6,542 nucleotides of DNA from positions 1 to 6,542 of the forward strand of contig CALWAJ010000065.1 of NCBI GenBank assembly GCA_944373065.1. The letters run 5' to 3'. The translations under genes were made by a program, and so were the position numbers. This stretch comes from an uncultured Bacilli bacterium. Its GTDB lineage: Bacteria > Bacillota_I > Bacilli_A > RF39 > UBA660. Of the stretch, positions 1 to 4,995 are shown piece after piece (position 1 is the first letter of the stretch; each line of letters opens with the position of its first letter). A model generated the notes under the pieces. That model was given only the letters and a program-made list of their open reading frames with translations, was not told where the DNA came from and did no database searches.

Positions 1-40
1 CTTGTAAGGCAAGTGCTCTAACCAACTGAGCTAATCGCCC
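1..40 (-). tRNA. tRNA-Val (anticodon UAC), 5' part, cut by the left edge
   Basis: On the minus strand this reads as the first 40 nt of a tRNA. It has a GGGCGAT acceptor strand, then T8 A9, a D-arm GCTC...GAGC around AGTTGGTTA, and the 5' anticodon strand CTTGC with loop CTTACAA. The anticodon TAC falls at window positions 6 to 4, which decodes GUA and by wobble other Val codons. The 3' anticodon strand begins with G at position 1; the variable loop, T-arm and 3' acceptor lie outside the window. Spacing of the conserved positions (T8, A14, G18 G19, A21, T33) is normal. More tRNA genes may follow off the left edge, but that cannot be seen. Confidence 0.93.
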
Positions 41-61
41 AAAAACCGTTTGACATGATTA

Positions 62-90
62 AATATACCAGTTAATTGTCTGATTGTCAA
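62..90 (-). promoter_or_regulatory. Sigma-A promoter of the tRNA-Val gene
   Basis: On the minus strand there is a perfect -35 TTGACA (85-90), a 17-nt spacer and a -10 TATATT (62-67). The -10 is preceded by TGG, giving an extended -10 TGn. Transcription would start near 55-56, about 15 nt before the tRNA 5' end, leaving a short leader to be removed by RNase P. This is one of the strongest promoters in the window, as expected for a stable RNA gene. Confidence 0.85.
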
Positions 91-108
91 TAATATTTTA
101 ACATTTTT

Positions 109-462
109 TTACTTTTTTGACGAAGATAATTCTTTATCAATCCAATAACTAAGATGTAAAGCTAAATTTTTAAAGCCACTCTCTGTTTCTACTATCTTAC
201 TACCATGTCTTTTAGTGATTCTATAATCTACATTTTTTATACTTAATTTATAAGTACCATCTTGATTCTTTTCAACTATTCTTACTCTAATAAGTTCTCC
301 AATATTAACATAATTATGCAAATCTTTAATATAATGATTACCTATTTTCGAAATATGAATAAGTCCACTATTAAATTTATCTAGTTTTATAAAAATACCA
401 TAATCTTCAATTCCTGTAACAGTCCCAAGAACAACAGATCCATTTTCATATTTTTTCATCAT
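109..462 (-). CDS. Small S1-domain RNA-binding protein (YugI/GSP13/CvfD type)
   Basis: A 117-residue protein. Residues about 6-76 form one S1 (OB-fold) RNA-binding domain, with the typical GTVTGIEDYGIFIKL strand region (13-27), GLIHIS (33-38) and a final strand YKLSIK (71-76). The C-terminal tail contains GFKNLALHLSYWIDKEL (96-112), matching the short helical extension of the one-domain YugI/general stress protein 13/CvfD family (about 120-130 residues). Those proteins bind RNA or ribosomes and act as post-transcriptional regulators; the exact targets here are unknown. ATG at 462 is preferred because AGAGG (471-475) lies 8 nt upstream; a second ATG follows at once (457-459). The gene has its own divergent promoter (482-510). 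No clear terminator is seen before the tRNA-Val promoter downstream. Confidence 0.85.
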   Translation of the reverse strand: MMKKYENGSVVLGTVTGIEDYGIFIKLDKFNSGLIHISKIGNHYIKDLHNYVNIGELIRVRIVEKNQDGTYKLSIKNVDYRITKRHGSKIVETESGFKNLALHLSYWIDKELSSSKK

Positions 463-481
463 ACAATTAACCTCTAGACGT

Positions 482-510
482 ATTATAACAAAAAAAAGAT
501 ATCATTACAA
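482..510 (-). promoter_or_regulatory. Sigma-A promoter of the S1-domain gene
   Basis: On the minus strand: -35 TTGTAA (505-510, 4 of 6 matches), a 17-nt spacer and a perfect -10 TATAAT (482-487) preceded by TGT, which makes an extended -10. The predicted start is near 475-476, right at the edge of the AGAGG ribosome-binding site (471-475). The leader would therefore be only about 13 nt long. Confidence 0.75.
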
Positions 511-512
511 CC

Positions 513-541
513 TTTACAATATTTTGAAATGTGTTTATAAT
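513..541 (+). promoter_or_regulatory. Sigma-A promoter of the nifU-like gene
   Basis: On the plus strand: -35 TTTACA (513-518, 5 of 6 matches), a 17-nt spacer and a perfect -10 TATAAT (536-541). The predicted start is near 548, giving a leader of about 20 nt before the ATG at 569. The in-frame ATG at 524 lies upstream of this start point and so cannot be the initiator if this promoter is used. Confidence 0.8.
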
Positions 542-558
542 GTCTTTAATAAAAGAAA

Positions 559-564
559 GAGAGG
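559..564 (+). promoter_or_regulatory. Ribosome-binding site fixing the nifU start at 569
   Basis: GAGAGG lies 4 nt before ATG 569, which is a slightly short spacing. No comparable site precedes the upstream in-frame ATG at 524. Together with the promoter at 513-541 this fixes the start. Confidence 0.7.
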
Positions 565-568
565 AAAA

Positions 569-808
569 ATGAATAATCAAGAAGAAATTGTAAAAAAAAT
601 TAAGGATATTATTGAAGAATTAAAGCCATTTTTAATAAGTGATGGTGGTGCCTTAGAATATATTGATTTTAAAGATGGAATTGTCTATGTAAAACTAGGA
701 GGAGCCTGTGCTGACTGTTCATTTTTAGATGTAACTTTAAAAGATGGAATTGAGCAAATGCTTATGAATGAGATAAAAGAAGTAAAAGAAGTAAGAAATG
801 TTAATTAA
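569..808 (+). CDS. NifU C-terminal-domain Fe-S scaffold protein (YutI type)
   Basis: A 79-residue single-domain protein of the NifU C-terminal family. It has an N-terminal helix (EEIVKKIKDIIEELKPFL, 5-22), the SDGG signature (24-27), beta strands ending in VKLGGACADC (41-50) and a helix starting DVTLKDGIE. C47 and C50 form the CxxC that binds an Fe-S cluster in this family, where the protein assembles or carries clusters to apo-enzymes in the cytosol. The proline usually found after the second Cys is replaced by Ser. The size fits a Bacillus YutI-type stand-alone domain, and YutI neighbours YutH in B. subtilis as it does here. A longer frame opening at 524 is unlikely (see the promoter and ribosome-binding site). 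The stop overlaps the stop of the convergent gene by 8 nt. The TtcA-type enzyme elsewhere in the window is a possible cluster recipient, but that is inference. Confidence 0.92.
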   Translation: MNNQEEIVKKIKDIIEELKPFLISDGGALEYIDFKDGIVYVKLGGACADCSFLDVTLKDGIEQMLMNEIKEVKEVRNVN

Positions 809-1706
809 CCTCTAACCAATCTATTTTTAAAATAGATTGCTTTTTATTTATAAAAGTATATACTTTCAGCAAAAAAATCTCATAATCTTTCGCTCTAACT
901 AATATTTTTTCAATTTCTTTTTCTTTAATATAGCCATTAATTATAGATTCATATACATCAAAATAGAAACTAGGAAACAAAACTCTAGCCATCAAAAGAG
1001 CATATTGATAATTACTATATTCTAAATTTGTTATTAGTGTTTCTAACAAATCATCAGTATAATCATCTTTAATAAAGATATATTTTAAATATTCGCCTAC
1101 ATCCCTAGCCTTATTATCAATAACAAGATTTAAGGGATTATAAAAGCTCAAATCATCGAAATTAACTCTTCTTCTAGATACTACCAACATATCATTGTAA
1201 TCTTTTTTAAGAAAGCTATTAACAGCATTAAAATAACTAATAGCATTTTCTCCAAAGCCAATAAAATAATCTATTGTTTTATAAAGGATAGGATATTTTA
1301 TTTTAATATATTTCTTTTGATATTCAAAATAATCTATTTTACTACTCCATAATTTTCCCCAATCACTATGATCAAGTAATTTTAATTTAAGCATTTCATT
1401 AAAACAATAGTAAGGTTGATAAAAGTCATTAAAATTAAACCTTTTATTTTTATTATCTTTTAATAAGATATAATAATGATTATTAATTAGACTTAAAGCT
1501 TGGCCATTAATATTATAGATAATAGTCATAAACTTAGTATTAATTAAATATTTATTAAGAAGTACTACTTCATTAACATAATCAAGAGGCCTATCAACAA
1601 GATATAAGTAATATATATTTTCCCCTTCTTCAAAGTAGTAATATCTTTTTTCTTTAATTAATTTCAAAGCATTAATTTGATAATAGTAAAAAAGAGCATT
1701 TTTCAT
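801..1706 (-). CDS. YutH/CotS-like spore protein with degenerate kinase fold
   Basis: A 301-residue protein resembling the YutH/CotS spore-coat-associated family, which has an aminoglycoside-phosphotransferase-like fold. Recognisable stretches are WGKLWSSKIDYFE (116-128), YFIGFGENAISYF (147-159) and NPLNLVIDNKARDVGEYLKY (190-209), which matches the family's D..xRDxAEYI-type end of the kinase core. The catalytic-loop pattern HGDxxxxN is only partly kept: D185 and N190 fit, but the His position is F183, so activity is doubtful. The protein is rich in Tyr, Lys and Ile; no signal peptide is seen. ATG 1706 is chosen because GAGG (1715-1718) is 8 nt upstream; the TTG at 1712 would sit almost on that site. 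It follows the terminator of the coiled-coil gene and converges on nifU, the same pairing as yutH-yutI in B. subtilis. No terminator of its own is seen. Confidence 0.65.
   Translation of the reverse strand: MKNALFYYYQINALKLIKEKRYYYFEEGENIYYLYLVDRPLDYVNEVVLLNKYLINTKFMTIIYNINGQALSLINNHYYILLKDNKNKRFNFNDFYQPYYCFNEMLKLKLLDHSDWGKLWSSKIDYFEYQKKYIKIKYPILYKTIDYFIGFGENAISYFNAVNSFLKKDYNDMLVVSRRRVNFDDLSFYNPLNLVIDNKARDVGEYLKYIFIKDDYTDDLLETLITNLEYSNYQYALLMARVLFPSFYFDVYESIINGYIKEKEIEKILVRAKDYEIFLLKVYTFINKKQSILKIDWLEVN
817..846 (+). terminator. Rho-independent terminator of the nifU-like gene, inside the convergent CDS
   Basis: A perfect 11-bp inverted repeat, CAATCTATTTT (817-827) and AAAATAGATTG (829-839), is separated by one base; in practice the loop would open to about 3-5 nt. 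C and TTTTT (840-845) follow on the plus strand. The stem is AT-rich, so strength is uncertain. On the minus strand no T-run follows, so it should work only for nifU. It lies within the last codons of the yutH-like gene. Confidence 0.65.
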
Positions 1707-1714
1707 ATTCAAAA

Positions 1715-1718
1715 CCTC
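1715..1718 (-). promoter_or_regulatory. Ribosome-binding site fixing the yutH-like start at 1706
   Basis: On the minus strand GAGG precedes ATG 1706 by 8 nt but precedes the in-frame TTG 1712 by only 2 nt, which rules that TTG out. A -10-like TATACT lies at 1726-1731 with no good -35, so the promoter remains unclear. Confidence 0.65.
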
Positions 1719-1739
1719 AATAAAGTATATGAAAAAAGC

Positions 1740-1771
1740 AAAAAAAAAGAACGTTATCTAGAACGTCCTTT
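1740..1771 (-). terminator. Rho-independent terminator after the coiled-coil gene
   Basis: On the minus strand GGACGTT (1762-1768) pairs with AACGTTC (1749-1755), including one G-U pair, around a CTAGAT loop. A run of nine T follows (1740-1748). Three A (1769-1771) before the stem can pair with the first T's. The hairpin contains the final codons and the TAA stop (1754-1756) of the coiled-coil gene. It separates that gene from the yutH-like gene 34 nt further on. Confidence 0.8.
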
Positions 1772-3286
1772 ACCTAAATCAACATCAAAGCTATCACTAT
1801 CACCAGTCAATGAACTACGTAATTTTCTTAATTCCTCTAGATAATTTGCATAATCTTCATTGAACCTATCAGTATCTTTTTTATAAACATCAGTTGCATT
1901 ATTAATTGAAGCAAGTTCATCCTTAGTTTTTTGTAACTCTTCTTCCTGTCCTTGAATTGTTTTCTTGCGTTCAGCTTGCAATCTTCGTTCATCTTGAATT
2001 TTAGGCATATATGATTTAAACAAATCAACTTGTCTTTTAGCTTCTTCAGCCTTTTCCTTAGCAGCATCTCTTTCTCTTTCAGCCTCAGTTTTAGCTTTAG
2101 TAGCAACATCTACTTGACTCTTAGCACTTGAAATACTAGAAGTAAGCTCTTGAGACCTACTTTCTAACTCTTGATTACTTTTTTGCAAACTTTCTAACAA
2201 TTCCTGCATTGATTTATCGTTACCAAAGTCAATAGCACTACTATCTTCAACTTTTGAAGTATTTTCATCTGTTGTTTTAACTTCTTCCTCTTTAACTGGC
2301 TCATCATTCATTCCAATTGCTGGAGCAAAAGTAGCATTCTTAAAAATATCAGAATCGTTATATGGCATAAAAGCATCTTGTTGCGTAAATAAAGAATTAT
2401 TCTCTGTACTCATACTATAAGTATTATCAGAAATACCCTTTTCATCTACTTTAGTTTCTTCTACAGTACCCTCAACAGCTGGTTCAGCATTACTAAACAT
2501 ACTAGTCTCTTTCTTTTTAATAGGTTCTTCTTCTTTTTCTTTACTAGAATCAGGTTGATTATCAACCATTCCATCATCAGTCTTAACTAAATCAGGATTT
2601 GCAAAGATATTAGCTAAATCGTCTTTAGTAATCTTAGTATCTTCCTCTGTTTTAGTAGCATCTACATCATTAGAAGTTGTTTTTTCACTTTGTTTTTCAT
2701 CAATATTTTTAATAACCTCATCGCTAGCAATCTTAACAGTACCTTCAAAGTTATCAGCATTAACATTCTCTGCTATATAATCGCCCTGACTATTAATAAC
2801 ATTTTCTACTTCTTTTTTAATTGCTTCACTATCTATATTAGCAAAAGCATTTGCATATTTATCAGTTTCATTAGCAGCACTATTAATATCTTCCATGCTA
2901 ACTTTTTCCCCATTATACTCTGTAACTCCTTTAGATGCCAATTCTTCGCGATTCTCTTCAGGTAATTTTAAAGCCTTCTTAGCTACTTGCGTAAAACGTT
3001 TCTTAGCTCTACCAAAATTATAAATATCCTCAGTAACATTATTATAATCTTCATCTTGCTTTGCTACCTTAATTTGTTCATAAAAAGGTTTAGAATCAGC
3101 ATTATGCTGACTAACTACATTATTAAACATCTTATGTTTTTCCCTCAGCATAAACTCAGCTTTAACATCCATTACAGCAGCAAAAGAAACCATCTTTAAT
3201 TTAATTTTATTAGCATCCGTTTCTAAAGTAGCAGTACCATCAACACGTTCAACTGCAAAATCTTCATTATTTAGTATTCCATCCAT
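1754..3286 (-). CDS. Unrecognised 510-residue protein with acidic linker and C-terminal coiled coil
   Basis: I do not recognise a family. Three parts are visible. Residues 1-195 look folded, with helices rich in Lys/Glu/Ala, such as the stretch around FGRAKKRFTQVAKKALKL (91-108). Residues about 196-355 are a low-complexity acidic linker rich in Glu, Asp, Lys, Thr and Ser. Residues about 359-493 form a long coiled coil with heptad-like Leu/Glu/Lys/Gln/Ala runs, broken near FKSYMPKI (423-430). The protein contains no Cys and no Trp, and no signal peptide or membrane segment is seen, so it is probably a soluble scaffold or structural protein in the cytosol. ATG 3286 is chosen because a perfect GGAGG (3295-3299) lies 8 nt upstream. 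It follows the DUF1292 gene by 38 nt, probably in one transcript, and ends in its own terminator. It sits among sporulation genes, but a sporulation role is only inference. Confidence 0.85.
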   Translation of the reverse strand: MDGILNNEDFAVERVDGTATLETDANKIKLKMVSFAAVMDVKAEFMLREKHKMFNNVVSQHNADSKPFYEQIKVAKQDEDYNNVTEDIYNFGRAKKRFTQVAKKALKLPEENREELASKGVTEYNGEKVSMEDINSAANETDKYANAFANIDSEAIKKEVENVINSQGDYIAENVNADNFEGTVKIASDEVIKNIDEKQSEKTTSNDVDATKTEEDTKITKDDLANIFANPDLVKTDDGMVDNQPDSSKEKEEEPIKKKETSMFSNAEPAVEGTVEETKVDEKGISDNTYSMSTENNSLFTQQDAFMPYNDSDIFKNATFAPAIGMNDEPVKEEEVKTTDENTSKVEDSSAIDFGNDKSMQELLESLQKSNQELESRSQELTSSISSAKSQVDVATKAKTEAERERDAAKEKAEEAKRQVDLFKSYMPKIQDERRLQAERKKTIQGQEEELQKTKDELASINNATDVYKKDTDRFNEDYANYLEELRKLRSSLTGDSDSFDVDLGKGRSR

Positions 3287-3294
3287 GTCATTCG

Positions 3295-3299
3295 CCTCC
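3295..3299 (-). promoter_or_regulatory. Ribosome-binding site fixing the coiled-coil protein start at 3286
   Basis: On the minus strand GGAGG lies 8 nt before ATG 3286. An in-frame TTG at 3299-3301 overlaps this very site, so it cannot be the start. Confidence 0.8.
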
Positions 3300-3324
3300 A
3301 ACTAATTATAAAGAAATTATAAAA

Positions 3325-3594
3325 CTAATCTTTTTTAGATAATCTTCTTAATACATCTTTAACTCTATTCCATTCATCCTCATCATCAATACCGTATAAT
3401 TTTGGAGTATCTCCACTTCTATCAACTTGAGATACATAAACTGTTACATTACCATTTTCATCTTTTTCATTCTTTGTATATACAACATACTCTTTTTTTG
3501 TATCTTTAAACTCAAAAGCTATAACAACTTCTACTTCATCTATAGAACCATCTTCACTTATAATTGATAGAGTCATTTTCTTATTTTCATTCAT
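3325..3594 (-). CDS. DUF1292 family protein (YrzB type)
   Basis: An 89-residue acidic protein of the DUF1292 family, whose B. subtilis member YrzB is of similar size. It shows the typical pattern: MTLSIISEDGSIDEVEVVIAFEF (7-29), then EYVVYTKNE (35-43), then a VYVSQVD strand (52-58), and finally ID-DEDEWNRVKDVLRRL (69-85). The biochemical role of the family is unknown. The family is widespread in Firmicutes and usually lies elsewhere, next to yrrK (a Holliday-junction resolvase homologue) in B. subtilis. ATG 3594 is supported by GGGAGG (3603-3608), 8 nt upstream. A candidate promoter (3627-3655) lies just after the terminator of yutD, so the gene probably opens a two-gene unit with the coiled-coil gene. 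That pairing is unusual. Confidence 0.85.
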   Translation of the reverse strand: MNENKKMTLSIISEDGSIDEVEVVIAFEFKDTKKEYVVYTKNEKDENGNVTVYVSQVDRSGDTPKLYGIDDEDEWNRVKDVLRRLSKKD

Positions 3595-3626
3595 CCTTTT
3601 TTCCTCCCTTTACTATTCTATAGACC

Positions 3627-3655
3627 ATTTTAGCATAAAAAAAAAGAAATAGGAA
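3627..3655 (-). promoter_or_regulatory. Candidate promoter of the DUF1292/coiled-coil unit
   Basis: On the minus strand an extended -10, TGC-TAAAAT (-10 hexamer 3627-3632), lies directly after the yutD terminator. At 17-nt spacing the -35 would be TTCCTA (3650-3655), only 3 of 6 matches and inside the terminator stem. Start near 3620 would leave a leader of about 26 nt. The extended -10 is the main support. Confidence 0.4.
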
Positions 3656-3689
3656 GACTATTTTTCAAAAAAATGTCATAATCCTATTT
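3637..3689 (-). terminator. Rho-independent terminator after yutD
   Basis: On the minus strand AAATAGGA (3682-3689) pairs with TCCTATTT (3647-3654). Inside it GAC/GTC (3675-3677 with 3656-3658) and ATTTTT/AAAAAT (3669-3674 with 3660-3665) continue the hairpin with small bulges and a three-base tip. A run of nine T follows (3637-3645). The outer stem includes the TAG stop of yutD (3684-3686). This marks the end of the sigG-to-yutD group. Confidence 0.75.
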
Positions 3690-3956
3690 TTTTAACTTCT
3701 TTAATACAAAAATTCTCGCTCCATAAGCACAGTATTTTTTAATATAATCATCTAAATTATTAATATTATTAAAGTCTTTAACTTTCTTATTATTAGAATC
3801 ATAAAAACCTTTAAGTCTTAACTTATCATAAGCATAATCCCCTAAAATATAATCAAAAGGTAAAAAATAATCTGTAAAAAAGCTTTTAACTGTCTCACTA
3901 TCAAAATTTTCTTTTCCTCTAATTATTTCATATTTATTATCTAATAAATTAACCAT
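3684..3956 (-). CDS. yutD: YutD family protein
   Basis: A 90-residue protein of the YutD (DUF1027) family, close to the usual size of about 100 residues. The hallmark FDYILGDYAYDKLRLKGFY (34-52) matches the family's YDYIVGDWGYxQLRLKGFF. The C-terminal YIKKYCAYGARIFVLKK (71-87) matches its EYCNFGCPYFVLKK-like end, with one of the two cysteines replaced. Function is unknown. Two more in-frame ATGs lie upstream, at 3977 and 3971. ATG 3956 is preferred because GG-TT-GTGAT (3960-3968), a partial match to GGAGGTGAT, lies at proper spacing, because the -10 of a candidate promoter overlaps ATG 3977, and because family members begin close to the NxxYE motif. If 3977 is used the protein has 97 residues. 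The gene follows yunB closely. Confidence 0.85.
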   Translation of the reverse strand: MVNLLDNKYEIIRGKENFDSETVKSFFTDYFLPFDYILGDYAYDKLRLKGFYDSNNKKVKDFNNINNLDDYIKKYCAYGARIFVLKKLKK

Positions 3957-3959
3957 AAC

Positions 3960-3968
3960 ATCACAACC
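3960..3968 (-). promoter_or_regulatory. Ribosome-binding site favouring the yutD start at 3956
   Basis: On the minus strand GGTTGTGAT matches 7 of 9 positions of the full GGAGGTGAT pairing region and sits 3 nt before ATG 3956. This is the spacing shown by the similar AGGCAGTGAT site of the ymxH-type gene (4948-4957). No site is seen before the ATGs at 3977 or 3971. Confidence 0.5.
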
Positions 3969-3975
3969 CATATTC

Positions 3976-3984
3976 ATTATAACA
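3976..3984 (-). promoter_or_regulatory. Candidate extended -10 promoter of yutD
   Basis: On the minus strand TGT-TATAAT is a perfect extended -10, with the hexamer at 3976-3981. The hexamer 17 nt upstream (TAGTTT, 3999-4004, inside yunB) is a poor -35. Start near 3970 would give a leader of about 14 nt before ATG 3956 and would fall downstream of the ATG at 3977. Confidence 0.4.
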
Positions 3985-3988
3985 AACT

Positions 3989-4702
3989 TTAAGAAGAAAA
4001 ACTACTAGAACTAGCTTCAAATCCATTATTGTAATACTCTGGAACGTTTCCTTGGACAATTTGGGTAATAAGATTAACTCTAGTAGTAATAGGAATAGTT
4101 TCTGTAGAATGAGGCATAGTTATCTTTTCTTTAATAGTAACTTCTATCCCTACTTCAATTAAGGCATTATTAAAGCCATATTCTTTAACATCTGTAAAAA
4201 TATTACTAGAAACTGTTCCAATAAAAGAAAATCTAATAGGGATACTAGTAGAAAAATTAACAAGCAAAGAATTATTTAATAAAACCCCCAAAGGTATATC
4301 ACAAACAATTCCATCTTTAAGATAGGTTAATCTAGTTCCTTTTAAAGAATCAGATAATTCTAAGACACCACTATCACCTTTTTCTAAAGCCTTGAGTCTA
4401 TCCATCGCTTTATTGTTAACAAGTTTCAAAATACTATTAACTTCTTTAGAATTAAAATCAATCAGATTTATATTACCTTCACTATCTCTAATAATATCAT
4501 AAAAATTATTATCAAATATTTCATCATCAAAATCAACAACATCATTTAAAATAACACTTGCAATTCTTTCAGTTTCAACAGTCGCATACCTAACAATTAT
4601 CTTTTCTAATCTTTTTCCAGAATAAAGAATCATAATTATACTAAGAATAAATGACAAAATAATTAAGAGTATAAATATATTAAATCTCTTTTTCCAAAAC
4701 AA
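3989..4702 (-). CDS. yunB: Sporulation protein YunB
   Basis: A 237-residue membrane-anchored protein of the YunB family (about 250 residues in B. subtilis, made in the mother cell under sigma-E). Residues 8-28 form one hydrophobic segment after a basic start (WKKR), so the rest should face outward. Family features are DIIRDSEGNINLIDFNSKEVN (69-89), VCDIPLGVLLNNSLL (133-147), a strand-rich core with FSFIGTV (158-164), a GFNNALIEVGIEV stretch (176-188), and LITQIVQGNVPEYY (211-224). A Ser-rich tail (231-237) follows. The start is TTG at 4702: the frame is closed by a TAG just upstream, the next ATG lies inside the membrane segment, and AGGTGG (4713-4718) sits 10 nt before it. The stop of the upstream ymxH-type gene overlaps that site, so the two are probably translationally coupled. 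In B. subtilis yunB lies near yutD, as here. Confidence 0.85.
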   Translation of the reverse strand: MFWKKRFNIFILLIILSFILSIIMILYSGKRLEKIIVRYATVETERIASVILNDVVDFDDEIFDNNFYDIIRDSEGNINLIDFNSKEVNSILKLVNNKAMDRLKALEKGDSGVLELSDSLKGTRLTYLKDGIVCDIPLGVLLNNSLLVNFSTSIPIRFSFIGTVSSNIFTDVKEYGFNNALIEVGIEVTIKEKITMPHSTETIPITTRVNLITQIVQGNVPEYYNNGFEASSSSFSS

Positions 4703-4712
4703 AAACTAAACA

Positions 4713-4718
4713 CCACCT
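4713..4718 (-). promoter_or_regulatory. Ribosome-binding site for the TTG start of yunB, overlapping the upstream stop
   Basis: On the minus strand AGGTGG, within TAGGTGGTG, lies 10 nt before TTG 4702. The TAG is the stop codon of the ymxH-type gene (4717-4719). Ribosomes ending there would lie on the next start signal. Confidence 0.6.
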
Positions 4719-4944
4719 AATTTATTCTAACTAAAATAACATCTTCACCAATTCTTTCAATACTCTGCCACTTTATTTCCATATCTTCACTCTTTGAAAA
4801 AGACATAAATTTTCCTTTACTCTCAACGACTAAACTAATAATACTACCATTCTTATCATCTATTTTAGCATCTATAATATTACCAATATTTCTTCCATCT
4901 ACAACATTAACAATATCTTTACTTTGTAAATCAGAAAGTCTCAT
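4717..4944 (-). CDS. YlmC/YmxH family PRC-barrel sporulation protein
   Basis: A 75-residue single PRC-barrel protein of the YlmC/YmxH family. The opening MRLSDLQSKDIVNVVDGRNIGNI (1-23) gives the characteristic RLSxLxxKxIVNxxDGxxLG motif. A DAKID...GSIISLVV strand pair and the WQSIERIGEDVILV end (59-72) complete the small beta barrel. Family members are found in spore formers, often next to sigG or in other sporulation clusters; the molecular role is unknown. The start at 4944 is supported by AGGCAGTGAT (4948-4957). In B. subtilis ylmC lies just downstream of sigG (with ylmA between), matching its position 51 nt after sigG here. YlmC and YmxH are close paralogues and I cannot tell which one this is, so no symbol is given. 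Confidence 0.88.
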   Translation of the reverse strand: MRLSDLQSKDIVNVVDGRNIGNIIDAKIDDKNGSIISLVVESKGKFMSFSKSEDMEIKWQSIERIGEDVILVRIN

Positions 4945-4995
4945 AATATCACTGCCTAACTATTAAAAGATATGTAAAAAACAATTATTCTATGC

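Noticed and set aside
524..568. N-terminal extension of the nifU gene from ATG 524
   Set aside because: It overlaps the -10 box (536-541), lies upstream of the predicted transcription start and has no ribosome-binding site; ATG 569 has one and fits the family N-terminus.
1837..2109. Minus-strand frame of 90 codons
   Set aside because: Out-of-frame shadow of the Lys/Glu-rich coiled-coil coding region, with biased Lys/Leu content and no family resemblance.
2690..3199. Two plus-strand frames (2690-2965 and 2987-3199)
   Set aside because: Antisense shadows of the coiled-coil gene; Ile/Phe/Asn-rich by reverse complement of its codons, with no ribosome-binding site of note.
3305..3321. Two TATAAT boxes 11 bp apart (3305-3310 and 3316-3321, minus strand) before the coiled-coil gene
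   Set aside because: Neither has a recognisable -35 at 16-18 nt or an extended -10; such boxes are common by chance in DNA this AT-rich, though an internal promoter cannot be excluded.
4968..4995. Possible sporulation promoter before the ymxH-type gene (GCATA and CATATCT on the minus strand)
   Set aside because: The -35-like GCATA spans the sigG stop region, spacing is 16 rather than 18 nt, and the -10 match is incomplete; likely chance in AT-rich DNA.
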